Positions 54,319 to 63,840 of a stretch of 64,000 nt of DNA are shown piece by piece. A program made the translations under genes and the position numbers. How positions within the stretch are numbered: position 1 is the first letter of the stretch; each line of letters opens with the position of its first letter. Source of the DNA: Candidatus Hydrogenedens sp. (GTDB lineage Bacteria; Hydrogenedentota; Hydrogenedentia; Hydrogenedentales; Hydrogenedentaceae). The DNA is taken from NCBI GenBank assembly GCA_035361075.1, contig DAOSBX010000003.1, positions 78,482-142,481 on the forward strand. Reading direction: 5' to 3'. The notes beneath the pieces were generated by a model. The model was not told the DNA's origin and searched no databases. It saw only the letters and a program-made list of their open reading frames with translations.

Positions 54319-55124
54319 CGTTCCTTCCGCCTCATCAAAACACGATAGGACTCCCACTCAGGTTCATTCTCAAAAATCCAACGATAGTACTCTTTCTGTG
54401 TCAATTCCGAACCTGCTTCCTCATCAGCGACAACAACACAATTAGGGTGTAATTGTAAAGCAGTTGCTGAAATCATAGCAGTAAAAGGACCCTCCACTGC
54501 TTTAGCCAATATCTTACTTTTATGCTTACCTATAACCAACACAATACATTGGTCCGCCTCAAGAATAGTCCCAACGCCCATCGTTATAGCCCGTTTTGGC
54601 ATCTCATCAGGATTAGGAAAAAGATGCTTATTTTGTTCAATTGTCCTCGGTGAAAGAGCCTTTTCTCGAGTCCGCGAAAACATAGAAGATAAAGGCTCAT
54701 TAAATCCAATATGTCCCGATTCACCTATACTTAATATCTGCAAATCAATCCCTCCATAGTCTCGTATTTTTCCCTCATACTCAATACATTCCTTCTTAAT
54801 ATCCGATGCCATCCCATTTGGAATATGAGTATTCCGCGGGTCAATATTAATATGTTGAAAAAAATGATACCGCATAAAATAATGATATGACCCCGGATGT
54901 TCCGGTGCTATCCCTATATATTCATCCAAATTAAACGTCACTGCTAATGAAAAGTCCAAATTCTCTTTCTGATGCATCTCCACAAGACGACCATAGAGAG
55001 GTATCATTGTCCTACCTGTAGCCAATCCCAAAACAGAATGTGGTTTTTCCCTTAACCTTTCTGCGATAATATAGGCAACAAGATTGACAGCATCATGAGA
55101 AGTCGGTTGAACAATAACCTGCAT
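54315..55124 (-). CDS. nagB: Glucosamine-6-phosphate deaminase
   Basis: A 269-residue enzyme. Motifs include GLATGRTMIPLYGRL, TFNLDEYIG with catalytic Asp, and SIGESGHIGFNEPLSS with the active-site His. It converts glucosamine-6-phosphate to fructose-6-phosphate and ammonia. Length is usual (~260-270). nagA is not adjacent. With the GlcNAc-kinase-like gene (2223-3233) and the NamZ fusion it implies amino-sugar salvage. Its 3' end overlaps the convergent GT2 gene by 4 bases. Confidence 0.95.
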   Translation of the reverse strand: MQVIVQPTSHDAVNLVAYIIAERLREKPHSVLGLATGRTMIPLYGRLVEMHQKENLDFSLAVTFNLDEYIGIAPEHPGSYHYFMRYHFFQHINIDPRNTHIPNGMASDIKKECIEYEGKIRDYGGIDLQILSIGESGHIGFNEPLSSMFSRTREKALSPRTIEQNKHLFPNPDEMPKRAITMGVGTILEADQCIVLVIGKHKSKILAKAVEGPFTAMISATALQLHPNCVVVADEEAGSELTQKEYYRWIFENEPEWESYRVLMRRKER

Positions 55125-55167
55125 ATCAAATGCCTTTCTATATTAAAAGTTTAAATAGGTAATAGAA

Positions 55168-55815
55168 ATGAAAAAAGTATATACTACCGTTGAAGAAGTA
55201 TTCCACGCATTAACACATGGATTAGGTGCCGGACTGAGTGTTGCCGGCCTTATAATCATGTTAGTTCTCGCCGTCCAAAAAGGAGACCCATGGATACTCG
55301 CGAGTGTACTTGTTTATGGAAATGCCCTAATCCTTCTCTATTTAAGCTCAACATTATATCATTCATTCCCACAAGGCAAATTGAAACAATTCTTCCAATT
55401 TATGGACCACGCCTGCATTTACGTGCTTATCGCAGGGACATATACACCTTTTCTGCTTGTATTTATGCGCGGCATTTGGGGATGGACTCTTTTCACCGCA
55501 TTATGGGTTTTAACCATTCTCGGCTTCATCTTTAAAATATTTTTTATCGGCAAATGGAACCGACTCGCTACGGTTATTTATGTTTTAATGGGTTGGATAG
55601 CAATCATAGCATTAAAACCTGCAATTGAAATGATTCCCTTCGGAGCATTAATCCTTATGCTTATAGGTGGTATTCTTTATACAGGCGGTGTTGCATTCTA
55701 CCTTTGGGAACGATTACCTTTCCACCATGTAATATGGCACTTATTTGTATTAAGTGCCAGCATAATCCATTTCATTTGTGTCTATATTTACATTCTTTCT
55801 TCTAATGTTTCCTAA
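55168..55815 (+). CDS. Hemolysin-III/TrhA family membrane protein
   Basis: A 215-residue protein with about seven transmembrane helices. Family metal-site motifs are present: EVFHALTHGLGAG at the N-terminus, STLYHSF near 72, MDHACIYVLIAGTYTPF, and the C-terminal HHVIWHLFVLSASIIHF. It belongs to the PAQR-like hemolysin III family. Members affect membrane-energy and fluidity balance in some bacteria. It lies alone between two genes on the opposite strand. Confidence 0.95.
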   Translation: MKKVYTTVEEVFHALTHGLGAGLSVAGLIIMLVLAVQKGDPWILASVLVYGNALILLYLSSTLYHSFPQGKLKQFFQFMDHACIYVLIAGTYTPFLLVFMRGIWGWTLFTALWVLTILGFIFKIFFIGKWNRLATVIYVLMGWIAIIALKPAIEMIPFGALILMLIGGILYTGGVAFYLWERLPFHHVIWHLFVLSASIIHFICVYIYILSSNVS

Positions 55816-55827
55816 TAAATACCACTA

Positions 55828-57018
55828 CTAAATTACACTATATATTGCCTCTACCAATCGGTCAATATTATTGGTGGTTATCCCGGCAACATTAATACGA
55901 CCCGAATTTACAATATAAATTGAAAATTTTTCCCGTAAACGTAATACCTGTTCCTCCGTCAAACCTGAAAAAGAGAACATTCCCTTTTGTCTCTCAATAA
56001 AACCAAAATCTTGGTTTACCCCCTTCTCCTTTAATTTGTCAACAAGCAATTTTCGCATCGTCTTAATCCGAACACACATTTCCTTCACTTCCTGCTCCCA
56101 TTCTTTGCGAAGTTCTTCAGAACTAAGAATGGTATGTACAATATATGCACCATGGGCTGGAGGATTTGAGTAATTAGTGCGAATAACAACCTTGATTTGA
56201 CTTAACACCTTTTGAGTTGTATCTGAATCGCTACAGACTACTATTAAAGCACCACATCTCTCATTATATAATCCAAAATTTTTAGAGAAGGAACTACAAA
56301 TAAACACCTCAGGAACAACATCAGCAACTATCCTGACACCCAAAGCATCCTCCTCCAAACCATCACCTAAACCCTGATAAGCAAAATCAATCAAAGGTAA
56401 AATATTACGCTCCTTCAATATTAGTGCAATTTCCTTCCATTGATTCTTATTTAAATCGATTCCCGTCGGGTTATGACAGCAACCATGTAACAGTAAAATA
56501 TCACCTTCTGGTATCTGTTTTATTGTATCTAACATGCGTTCCCATGCAAGACCATGAGTCTCAGGATTATAATAAGGATAAGTCTCAACTAAAAATCCCG
56601 CAGATTGGAATATCTTCGCATGATTTTCCCACGTCGGTTTACTAATCCAGATCTTTTTAGAACCAATATTCATTCGAATTAAATCTGCAAAAATACGAAG
56701 TGCTGAAGTCCCTCCTGCGGTCTGAACCGTAGCAACACGTTTATTTTGAATAAGCAGATTATCAGCCCCAAGAACTAATTTCTGCACCTCATTACAAAAA
56801 TCAGGGAGACCCGAAATAGGAAGGTATGATTTCGTCTGCTCTTTTTCCAACAAAATAGCCTCTGCCTTCTTCACCGTATTGAAAATCGGAGTTTTATTAA
56901 AATTGTCCTTATAAACTCCGACCCCCAAATTAATTTTTTCTGAATTTGGGTCTTTCAAAAAAGCCTCAGTTAATCCAAGAATAGGATCAGGCGGTGCCAT
57001 TGTAAATTTTTCTAACAT
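55828..57018 (-). CDS. Aspartate/aromatic amino-acid aminotransferase
   Basis: A 396-residue class I PLP transaminase of the AspC/TyrB branch. LGVGVYKDN is near the N-terminus. QTAGGTSALRIFADL, LLHGCCHNPTGIDLN and CSSFSKNFGLYNERCGAL carry the cofactor-binding Asn and the PLP Lys. GMFSFSGL and NVAGI close the protein with the substrate Arg of GRINVAG. It interconverts aspartate or aromatic amino acids with 2-oxo acids. Specificity cannot be set by eye. Confidence 0.94.
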   Translation of the reverse strand: MLEKFTMAPPDPILGLTEAFLKDPNSEKINLGVGVYKDNFNKTPIFNTVKKAEAILLEKEQTKSYLPISGLPDFCNEVQKLVLGADNLLIQNKRVATVQTAGGTSALRIFADLIRMNIGSKKIWISKPTWENHAKIFQSAGFLVETYPYYNPETHGLAWERMLDTIKQIPEGDILLLHGCCHNPTGIDLNKNQWKEIALILKERNILPLIDFAYQGLGDGLEEDALGVRIVADVVPEVFICSSFSKNFGLYNERCGALIVVCSDSDTTQKVLSQIKVVIRTNYSNPPAHGAYIVHTILSSEELRKEWEQEVKEMCVRIKTMRKLLVDKLKEKGVNQDFGFIERQKGMFSFSGLTEEQVLRLREKFSIYIVNSGRINVAGITTNNIDRLVEAIYSVI

Positions 57019-57076
57019 AGAACCCTTTCTTTACTTATTGTTTTAGTTGATTTTAGTTGGGTAATTATAAAAAGTA

Positions 57077-57601
57077 TTAATTCTTTTCCTGCATAACACT
57101 TTTCCGGGCTTTTTCATCTAACTCTAATTCGTAGCGATCCACATCTGTTAAATGCCTGTCTGTAACAATAATTAAGTGAAAACCATATTTGGTCTCAATA
57201 ATATCACTTAACTGTCCAATAGGTGCAGACCACACATAATCTTCAAAATTCGGTTCAAATGAACGCCTCTCATAATAGCCCAAATCACCTCCTCTTCGTG
57301 CACTTGCTGGGTCATTAGAATACTCTCTCGCAAGTTTTTCAAATGATTCCCCCTTTATAATCCGTTCTTTTAATTCTGTCGTTAATTGTAATGCCCGTTG
57401 ACGGTCTGCGGGGTCATTAGGGTTAAATTTAATAAGAATATGTTTTGCACGGACATAAGAGGTTTTCGGTTTTATCTGACCTGCCAACCAGATAAAAACA
57501 ATCATAACGACAACAAGTAAAATAATTCCCCCCCAGATATACTTTGTCCAATCTTTCGGTTCTTCTTGTGGAACGTCTTCTTTATACATCATCTCATCCA
57601 T
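57077..57601 (-). CDS. Membrane-anchored parvulin-type peptidyl-prolyl isomerase
   Basis: A 174-residue protein with one membrane helix (IWGGIILLVVVMIVFIWLA, about 25-44), a cytoplasmic acidic N-terminus and a periplasmic parvulin domain (about 50-150). The domain has VRAKHILIKF, FEKLAREYSNDPASARRGGDLGYY and IGQLSDIIETKYGFHLIIV, matching PpiC/SurA rotamases. It should assist folding of exported proteins. It lies 18 bases after the PilC-like gene and is probably in its operon. Confidence 0.93.
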   Translation of the reverse strand: MDEMMYKEDVPQEEPKDWTKYIWGGIILLVVVMIVFIWLAGQIKPKTSYVRAKHILIKFNPNDPADRQRALQLTTELKERIIKGESFEKLAREYSNDPASARRGGDLGYYERRSFEPNFEDYVWSAPIGQLSDIIETKYGFHLIIVTDRHLTDVDRYELELDEKARKSVMQEKN

Positions 57602-57619
57602 AATACCAAACCATCTCGT

Positions 57620-58642
57620 TTAAATTCCTAATTGATTTAGCATGTTGCCATATAGACGGGCATAGAAACTAATTACGATAAATCCAATAACTGCCCCAAC
57701 AAGCAATAAGATTAATATGTTAAACACTTTCGATGCAACTCGTAAAGCTTGCTGAGCATCTGACAAAAAATATTCTGCAACCTTCTGTAACGATTCGTCC
57801 AATTTCCCTGATTGTTCCCCTACTGCAACCATTTCTTGACCCAATCGCCCTACCCATGGAAGAGACTTAAATGCTTTTTCGAGCGTGGATCCATTGCGAA
57901 TAAGATGAACCGCCATAATAACATCTTGTTGATATTGAGAACTTGGTAATAACTCAGAAGATTGTAATAGTGCATCAGTAATCGGTATACCACTCGCATA
58001 TAAAAGAGCAAATGATTTGAAAAAACGCGTTAATGAAAACTTATGAATGATAAAACTGAATGGCCAGACATATCGAAATATACTATATATAACATTCTGA
58101 AAATATTTTGTATTCTTAAAATACATTACAACCATAAAAAACAAAAAGAACAAAATACACACCTTTATCTGAAATGAAATATAAGATGTAAAATAAGCAT
58201 CTAATGAAAACGACCTTTCAAAACTGATTTGTTTAACAATTCCTAATGCAAAAGTCCCGAGAAACCAACCTAATATAAGCTGAATAATAGGATACGTAAG
58301 CGAAGCCAATGTTGAGCGCTTCATCTTCCACAGGTCTTCATAATAAACACTTAAATCACGCAATATAACATCAAGACGACCTGAACGTTCTCCTGCTGAG
58401 ACCAATTGAATAAACAAATCAGGGAAAACCTCCCTCTGTTTTAATGCGTCACTTAACGTTTTCCCATGAATTAAATCATCTGCACAATGATAAAGTATCA
58501 ATTTAACTCTACGAGAAGGAAAACCATCCCCCACAATTTGTAAAGCCTGAATAATAGGAATGCCACCTTCGTATGCAGAAGCAAGCTGTCTACATAAAAT
58601 TGACATCATTTTATAATTTAATATAAACTTTCCAAAACTCAT
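57620..58642 (-). CDS. Type II secretion / type IV pilus inner-membrane platform protein (GspF/PilC family)
   Basis: A 340-residue protein with two T2SSF domains, each followed by membrane helices. The first domain starts MSILCRQLASAYEGGIPIIQAL and includes LIQLVSAGERSGRLDVIL. The second starts SFALLYASGIPITDAL and has EMVAVGEQSGKLDESLQKVAEYF. C-terminal helix: VFNILILLLVGAVIGFIVISFY. It is shorter than PilC (~400), mainly at the N-terminus. It is the platform on which a pilus or pseudopilus ATPase acts. The parvulin gene follows. Confidence 0.92.
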   Translation of the reverse strand: MSFGKFILNYKMMSILCRQLASAYEGGIPIIQALQIVGDGFPSRRVKLILYHCADDLIHGKTLSDALKQREVFPDLFIQLVSAGERSGRLDVILRDLSVYYEDLWKMKRSTLASLTYPIIQLILGWFLGTFALGIVKQISFERSFSLDAYFTSYISFQIKVCILFFLFFMVVMYFKNTKYFQNVIYSIFRYVWPFSFIIHKFSLTRFFKSFALLYASGIPITDALLQSSELLPSSQYQQDVIMAVHLIRNGSTLEKAFKSLPWVGRLGQEMVAVGEQSGKLDESLQKVAEYFLSDAQQALRVASKVFNILILLLVGAVIGFIVISFYARLYGNMLNQLGI

Positions 58643-58807
58643 ATACGTTATAATTACACTTTGTTTAAATTAAGCAATGTTTCTCCATATTCTATCACAC
58701 AATCAGAATATTTTAGGAATGGAACGTAGTTTTTGGTTGTTAGGTTTATATTTAATAGTAGCCATAAATGGAATTCCACAATAATAATACAAAAGATAGG
58801 AAATAGT

Positions 58808-60988
58808 ATGGAAAGGAAAACCAATTATTTAACCGTTGCAATTATATTATGTGTCCTTATATCTTTAATTATGTTAGATGGCTGGTCAGCACCCAAAAAG
58901 AAAAAGAAAGTAGAAGAAGAAGTTCCTGCCCCCAGAAAATCACCATGGGTTTTAAGACATCGTTACACCTTTTCATGGGAAAATATGGGAATTGATTTTG
59001 ATGAAATGAACGGCGATTGGCATATTTACTATACCAACCCCGATGATTATAAAGAACTCACTGTTATTGAAGGATATGGACCATCTTTTCAACTTAAATC
59101 AGGTGAAGAAATCTCTGTCGAGTCTTTTGGAAATGCAGTAACTGAACGAGAAAACGTAGACAGCATTTTCGGTCCAGCAACGCATTTTACAACCACTTTC
59201 CCCATAAAAAATGATATTGCTGTGCAACAACGTGCTACAAGTTTTAAACAACGTTGTTTTGTATTATTTACCACAATAATCACAAATAAAGGAACAAACC
59301 CTATCTCAATTGCAAAAATATCACCAATCATATTCCCTCCCGTATCTGAAATGATTACAAGATTGCCTAATAAAAAAATACTTAGACCAGTAGCCAGTTA
59401 TGGTGGCTCTTTGGTCTTTGTTCCAGAAGAAGAAGCTCAGGTCCTACAAATAAAAACAACAACAAATGACGAAAAAATAGCCTTTGCAGTTTGTCCACAA
59501 GGAAAAGCCTCATCAAAAATGGTAATCTCTGGTGAAGGGGATAATTGGACAGGGGCTATAGAATGTCATTTTAATCCACCCATAACTCTAAATCCTGGTG
59601 AATCTGTTGAAAGCGACCCTATATTAGTTTCATTTAGCAACGACGCATATAAATTGATGACCACCTTTACTTGGGTTATCTCCCAATTATCTCCACCCCT
59701 TTCAAAAGTCTCAAATGAAAAACAAATCCGTGGTTGGGTTGCTGTTGAACCAGAAAAAGGGACGATTAGTAACCTTTCAAAAATTGCAAGTTTTTCAAGT
59801 AATCTCGGTCTAAACGCCGTCCTTATCCCACAAAGTTGGGAACACCCATTAGGTTCACTTAAAGGAAATACAAAAACCCTGTCAAGAGATATGAAATTAG
59901 TTATAGACCAACTCAAAAACAACGGTTCTATGAAAGTAGGTTTAACATTAAATCCTTGGGCTGTTCCAATAGAAAGTAATTGTTCAATACCTACCAACGA
60001 TGGCTACGCTGTTGTAAAATATAATACCCCTGAGGGTATCGAAGTCGCTAAAAAACGCTGGGAGAAAATTCTATCGTGGAATCCTGACTTTGTAGTTTGC
60101 GATGTTGATATACCAAATGAAGTGCTTGAACAAATGAACTCAACTCGAAACGAAGCATTACATATCGGCGTAAAGGAACTGTCCACTTTCTTTAATAAAA
60201 TCCCCATTTATCCTATGAGCTCAAATCGTGTTATAAATTCAGAAGAGGAACTTATAGAATTTTGTGCGATGGCGGGTTCTGTGGTTAACTATAATTCGAA
60301 TATTGCCCCTGTTAAAATTAATAACCAAATAGTAAAGTCAGAAAATAATCTCGTAAATACATTGCTCCAATCACTCCCAGCCCCCGCAGTATGGCTTGGC
60401 AGTTTTAATGAAACAGATATTTCAAAAAAAATATCCCAGTTAAATAAGTATACAAAAGTAATGTTTACTCCTGTGGACTTAGATAAAAAAGAACCCAAAA
60501 TCTGGCATTTTAGAAGTTATGCAACTCAGGATAGTTTTACTAATTCAATTATATCTATCACTCAAAATGTCGAACCCGTACCTATAACCATGTTGAAAAG
60601 TATAAAACCTGATGCAATGTTATGGGATTATAAAGATGAAAAATTTATAAAAGATGATAGTACTTTACTCAATATTTCAGGAAATGGATTTATTGGCATT
60701 GTGTCTATAACAGAACAACCATCTGTTATTGGAATTAAAACGGATAAATTATGTGGAATGGAAGGAATCGATTCCGTAAGATGGAACAATGAAAAAAAAG
60801 AATTAGATATTGCATTTAAAGAGTCTTTTAATATTCCAGCCACTTTGTTTATTTACAAACCAGATACATTAAAGACAACAAAAGTCCTGGTTGAGGACAA
60901 ATCATTAAAAAACGTCAAAATTTCTGAGAATGTCCTTTTTATACCCTTAAAACCCAACACCACCAAAGTAGACCTAACCTTTAACTAA
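58808..60988 (+). CDS. Secreted protein of unknown function with glycosidase-like layout
   Basis: A 726-residue protein from the preferred ATG at 58808 (AGGA seven bases upstream; the longer frame adds 25 residues with no ribosome site). The N-terminal hydrophobic segment is TVAIILCVLISLIMLDGWSA. A beta-rich region (about 40-290) is followed by a possible TIM-barrel (IRGWVAVEPEKG, GLNAVLIPQSWEHPLG, KVGLTLNPWAVP, NPDFVVCDVDIPNEV) and a C-terminal beta domain. The layout recalls GH36-like alpha-galactosidases, and the Asp in VCDVD is a candidate catalytic residue. Evidence is weak, so it is left without a function. It is divergent from the PilC-like gene. Confidence 0.65.
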   Translation: MERKTNYLTVAIILCVLISLIMLDGWSAPKKKKKVEEEVPAPRKSPWVLRHRYTFSWENMGIDFDEMNGDWHIYYTNPDDYKELTVIEGYGPSFQLKSGEEISVESFGNAVTERENVDSIFGPATHFTTTFPIKNDIAVQQRATSFKQRCFVLFTTIITNKGTNPISIAKISPIIFPPVSEMITRLPNKKILRPVASYGGSLVFVPEEEAQVLQIKTTTNDEKIAFAVCPQGKASSKMVISGEGDNWTGAIECHFNPPITLNPGESVESDPILVSFSNDAYKLMTTFTWVISQLSPPLSKVSNEKQIRGWVAVEPEKGTISNLSKIASFSSNLGLNAVLIPQSWEHPLGSLKGNTKTLSRDMKLVIDQLKNNGSMKVGLTLNPWAVPIESNCSIPTNDGYAVVKYNTPEGIEVAKKRWEKILSWNPDFVVCDVDIPNEVLEQMNSTRNEALHIGVKELSTFFNKIPIYPMSSNRVINSEEELIEFCAMAGSVVNYNSNIAPVKINNQIVKSENNLVNTLLQSLPAPAVWLGSFNETDISKKISQLNKYTKVMFTPVDLDKKEPKIWHFRSYATQDSFTNSIISITQNVEPVPITMLKSIKPDAMLWDYKDEKFIKDDSTLLNISGNGFIGIVSITEQPSVIGIKTDKLCGMEGIDSVRWNNEKKELDIAFKESFNIPATLFIYKPDTLKTTKVLVEDKSLKNVKISENVLFIPLKPNTTKVDLTFN

Positions 60989-61012
60989 CAATCACTAATA
61001 TCCTTATTTTCC

Positions 61013-61168
61013 CTGTCCACCTTGTCCGTCCTGCCCGCCTTGTTCAGTGGTTTTGCCCTTCCCTTGTCCGCTCTGCCCGCCTTGTTCAGTGGTCTTGCCC
61101 TCCTCTTGTCCGCCCTGTCCGACTCGTCCGATTCGTCCGCCTCGTCCGACTTCTCCGACTTCTTCCGT
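61013..61168. repeat. 9-bp GTCCG tandem repeat, site 3, with 38-bp direct repeat
   Basis: About 17 nine-base units around core GTCCG/GCCCG fill most of the 237-base gap before the ABC1-kinase gene. Within them a 38-base block at 61021-61058 is repeated at 61063-61100, 42 bases further, with 35 of 38 bases identical. The rest is a run of TCGTCCGAC-like units. It is far more GC-rich than its surroundings. Confidence 0.85.
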
Positions 61169-61225
61169 TTTTAAATCCCATCCCCTCTCAATTTAAAATA
61201 ATAAAAAAACAAACTATAACCTATC

Positions 61226-62890
61226 GTGATTTACACTCGTTTACAAAAACAAGCAATTAATACCCTACGCTTATTTGAAATATTTCAAGTATTTGCGAAG
61301 CATGGCTTTTATGACATGCTTTCCCGTTTAGGTTTACTCAAACGCCTTCCTTGGTCTTTATATAGACAAATTAAAGAAGATTTCCCAAATATAGAATTAA
61401 CATGGGGCGAACGATTAAGACAAGCATTAACAGAACTCGGACCTACCTTCATAAAAATGGGACAAATCCTCAGCACGCGTCCAGACCTTGTAGGTTTTAA
61501 TATCGCACAAGAATTGAGTCTATTACAAGATAGAGTAGCACCATTGCCTTTCAATGATATTGCTAAGGTTATTCAAGATGCCTTCAATAAACCTATAGAG
61601 GAAATTTTCCTGAAATTTGAAACAGAACCTGTTGCTGCTGGTTCATTAAGCCAGGTCCACAAAGCAATATTGAACGATAAAACAACTGTGGCAGTGAAAG
61701 TTAAGAGAATAAATATTGACCATGTTATTGAAGCTGATATTGAATTAATGAAAATGATTGCTTCATGGTTAGAAGGACATCCAGATATATCTTTCCTTAA
61801 TCCTATGGGAATTGTTAAAGAATTCGAACGCTCTATTAAACGGGAATTAAATTTCAATACAGAAGCCAGAATTATCCAGTTATTCCGTAAAAATATGAGG
61901 AACAATAAAAATGTTTTTATTCCACGAGTGTATAAACAATACTCATCAAACGAAGTATTAACAATGGATTGGGTTGATGGCGTCAGAATTGACCAATTTG
62001 ACATGTATGAACAACGGAATTGCGACAGAAAAATAATTGCACGACTCGGTTGTGAAATCCTCTGTAAAATGGTTTGTGAAGACCACCTTTTCCATGCAGA
62101 CCCACACCCAGGAAATATTTTTATTACATATAACAATCAAATCGCTTTTTTAGATTTAGGAATGTCTGGAAGTTTAGATGTAAAAGATGTAATGTTAATT
62201 TCAAATCTCTTAATAGCAATTTTTCATCAAGATGTACATGAATGCACACAGGCAGTATTAGAACTATGTTCAAAACCAAATTTTAAAGATATAAAATCTC
62301 TTGAACATGAACTTTCCGATTTTATCACCTTCGAAGCGTATCCAATAATTAGTACAGGACAAGTCGGAAAAGGAATAGAATATGCCATTCAAATTTTAAG
62401 AAACTATGGACTTGAATTAGCACCTCGTTTTACATTGCTATTAAAAGCATTGGCAACTATCGAAAGCGTCGGACGACAATTAGACCCAGAACTCAATTTT
62501 GTCTCCATTATTCAGCCTTATCTTGAACGATTTATCCTTTCAAAATATGAACTACCAAATTTAAGAAGAGAACTTAATCAATATGTAAATACATTACTTC
62601 GCTTTATAGTTGAAGTCCCTGATGATTTGCGAAATATTGTGTCGCAAGTCCGAGCAGGTGAGATTAAAATTCATATTCATCATGAATATCTCGAAAAATT
62701 AGCTAATATTATCGATAGTTCCTCAAACCGTATATCAGTTAGCCTGATTGTCTCTGCACTCATTGTCGGTTCAAGTTTATTAGTCACAACCTCCGCAAGC
62801 ACCAAAAATTTAGGTACTATTGGATTTGCCCTTGCTGGAATACTCGGAATTTATCTAATCATCTCAATGTTGTTTTCAAAAAAACTATAA
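61226..62890 (+). CDS. ABC1/AarF/UbiB-family atypical kinase
   Basis: A 554-residue protein starting at GTG. The KxGQ-like motif is FIKMGQILSTRPDLV. AAGSLSQVHKA is the Ala-rich loop typical of the UbiB family, and VAVKVKR holds the ATP Lys. FHADPHPGNIF and FLDLGMSG are the catalytic and metal motifs. Two C-terminal membrane helices (VSLIVSALIVGSSLLV, GFALAGILGIYLIISML) anchor it. UbiB-type proteins support quinone or isoprenoid lipid synthesis. It lies 14 bases before ispE, an isoprenoid gene, which is consistent. Confidence 0.93.
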   Translation: MIYTRLQKQAINTLRLFEIFQVFAKHGFYDMLSRLGLLKRLPWSLYRQIKEDFPNIELTWGERLRQALTELGPTFIKMGQILSTRPDLVGFNIAQELSLLQDRVAPLPFNDIAKVIQDAFNKPIEEIFLKFETEPVAAGSLSQVHKAILNDKTTVAVKVKRINIDHVIEADIELMKMIASWLEGHPDISFLNPMGIVKEFERSIKRELNFNTEARIIQLFRKNMRNNKNVFIPRVYKQYSSNEVLTMDWVDGVRIDQFDMYEQRNCDRKIIARLGCEILCKMVCEDHLFHADPHPGNIFITYNNQIAFLDLGMSGSLDVKDVMLISNLLIAIFHQDVHECTQAVLELCSKPNFKDIKSLEHELSDFITFEAYPIISTGQVGKGIEYAIQILRNYGLELAPRFTLLLKALATIESVGRQLDPELNFVSIIQPYLERFILSKYELPNLRRELNQYVNTLLRFIVEVPDDLRNIVSQVRAGEIKIHIHHEYLEKLANIIDSSSNRISVSLIVSALIVGSSLLVTTSASTKNLGTIGFALAGILGIYLIISMLFSKKL

Positions 62891-62904
62891 GAAAATTTAG
62901 CAAT

Positions 62905-63780
62905 ATGGCTAAACTAAAAATTGTAAATAACGCTAAAATTAATCTGTATCTTGATGTTATAGGAAAATTCCCAGATGGATACCATAAAATTGAGTCTATT
63001 TTCCAAACAGTCAATTTAACGGACACCTTAATCTTTAAAGAAATTCCAAAAGGAATTCAGGTTATTACAAACAACCCTTTTTTACCTACGGATGAAAGAA
63101 ATATTATTTATAAAACAATTGAAATGGTAAAAAAACGTACAAATATAAAAACAGGAATCCAGGTCCAGCTTCAGAAAAACATACCAATTTGTGCAGGCCT
63201 CGGGGGTGGTTCTGGAAATTCAGCAGGCACATTAAGTGCATTAAATAGTTTATGGAACTTAGGTTGGGATGAACTTCAATTACGAAATATCGCAGAAAGA
63301 TTGGGTTCCGATGTACCATATTTCGTGACAGGAGGGACACAGGCTGTGACTGGAAAAGGTGAAATACTTCACCCACTACCAAATATCAACGACCAATGGT
63401 TGGTTCTAATACACCCCAATATCCCGCTTTCCACAGCAAAAGTCTACCAACACCCTGCTTTATCTTTCCGAACTCATTTAGATAAAAACAAAAAATTTAC
63501 ACTACCATTTATAAAAGCCATTGTGAAGTTACAGAAACGAGAATGGGAACATGTTATATACAACCGTTTAGAAGTTCCAGCCTTTAAAATAGCCCCACAA
63601 TTAGAATGTATAAAAACAAAAATTAAAAAATGGGGATACCCCTATGTAGGAATGAGTGGAAGTGGCTCAACCTTTTTTGTATTAGTAGAGTCAAAAGAGC
63701 AAGGTGAAAAATTAATAGAAAAAGTAAAATTAAAAGCAAACTTGGTAAAAACAGAACCCTTTGGTATAAAAATAAATTAA
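62905..63780 (+). CDS. ispE: 4-diphosphocytidyl-2-C-methyl-D-erythritol kinase
   Basis: A 291-residue GHMP kinase of the MEP isoprenoid pathway. KINLYLDVIGKFPDGYHKIES is the N-terminal block. The phosphate loop is PICAGLGGGSGNSAGTLSAL, close to the family PxxAGLGGGSSNAA. LGSDVPYFVTGG follows, and the C-terminal loop is MSGSGSTFFVL. It phosphorylates CDP-ME using ATP. Length is usual. Confidence 0.96.
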   Translation: MAKLKIVNNAKINLYLDVIGKFPDGYHKIESIFQTVNLTDTLIFKEIPKGIQVITNNPFLPTDERNIIYKTIEMVKKRTNIKTGIQVQLQKNIPICAGLGGGSGNSAGTLSALNSLWNLGWDELQLRNIAERLGSDVPYFVTGGTQAVTGKGEILHPLPNINDQWLVLIHPNIPLSTAKVYQHPALSFRTHLDKNKKFTLPFIKAIVKLQKREWEHVIYNRLEVPAFKIAPQLECIKTKIKKWGYPYVGMSGSGSTFFVLVESKEQGEKLIEKVKLKANLVKTEPFGIKIN

Positions 63781-63840
63781 AATAATGAACAAAATAAATA
63801 GTTATCATGTATAATTAAATGAACTATAAAAGGTAAAAAT

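Noticed and set aside
61000..61190. Open minus-strand frame with collagen-like Gly-X-Y triplets across repeat site 3
   Set aside because: A 9-bp repeat gives Gly at every third codon automatically. There is no start codon with a ribosome site, and an in-frame stop lies just upstream, so it is treated as a repeat and not a gene.
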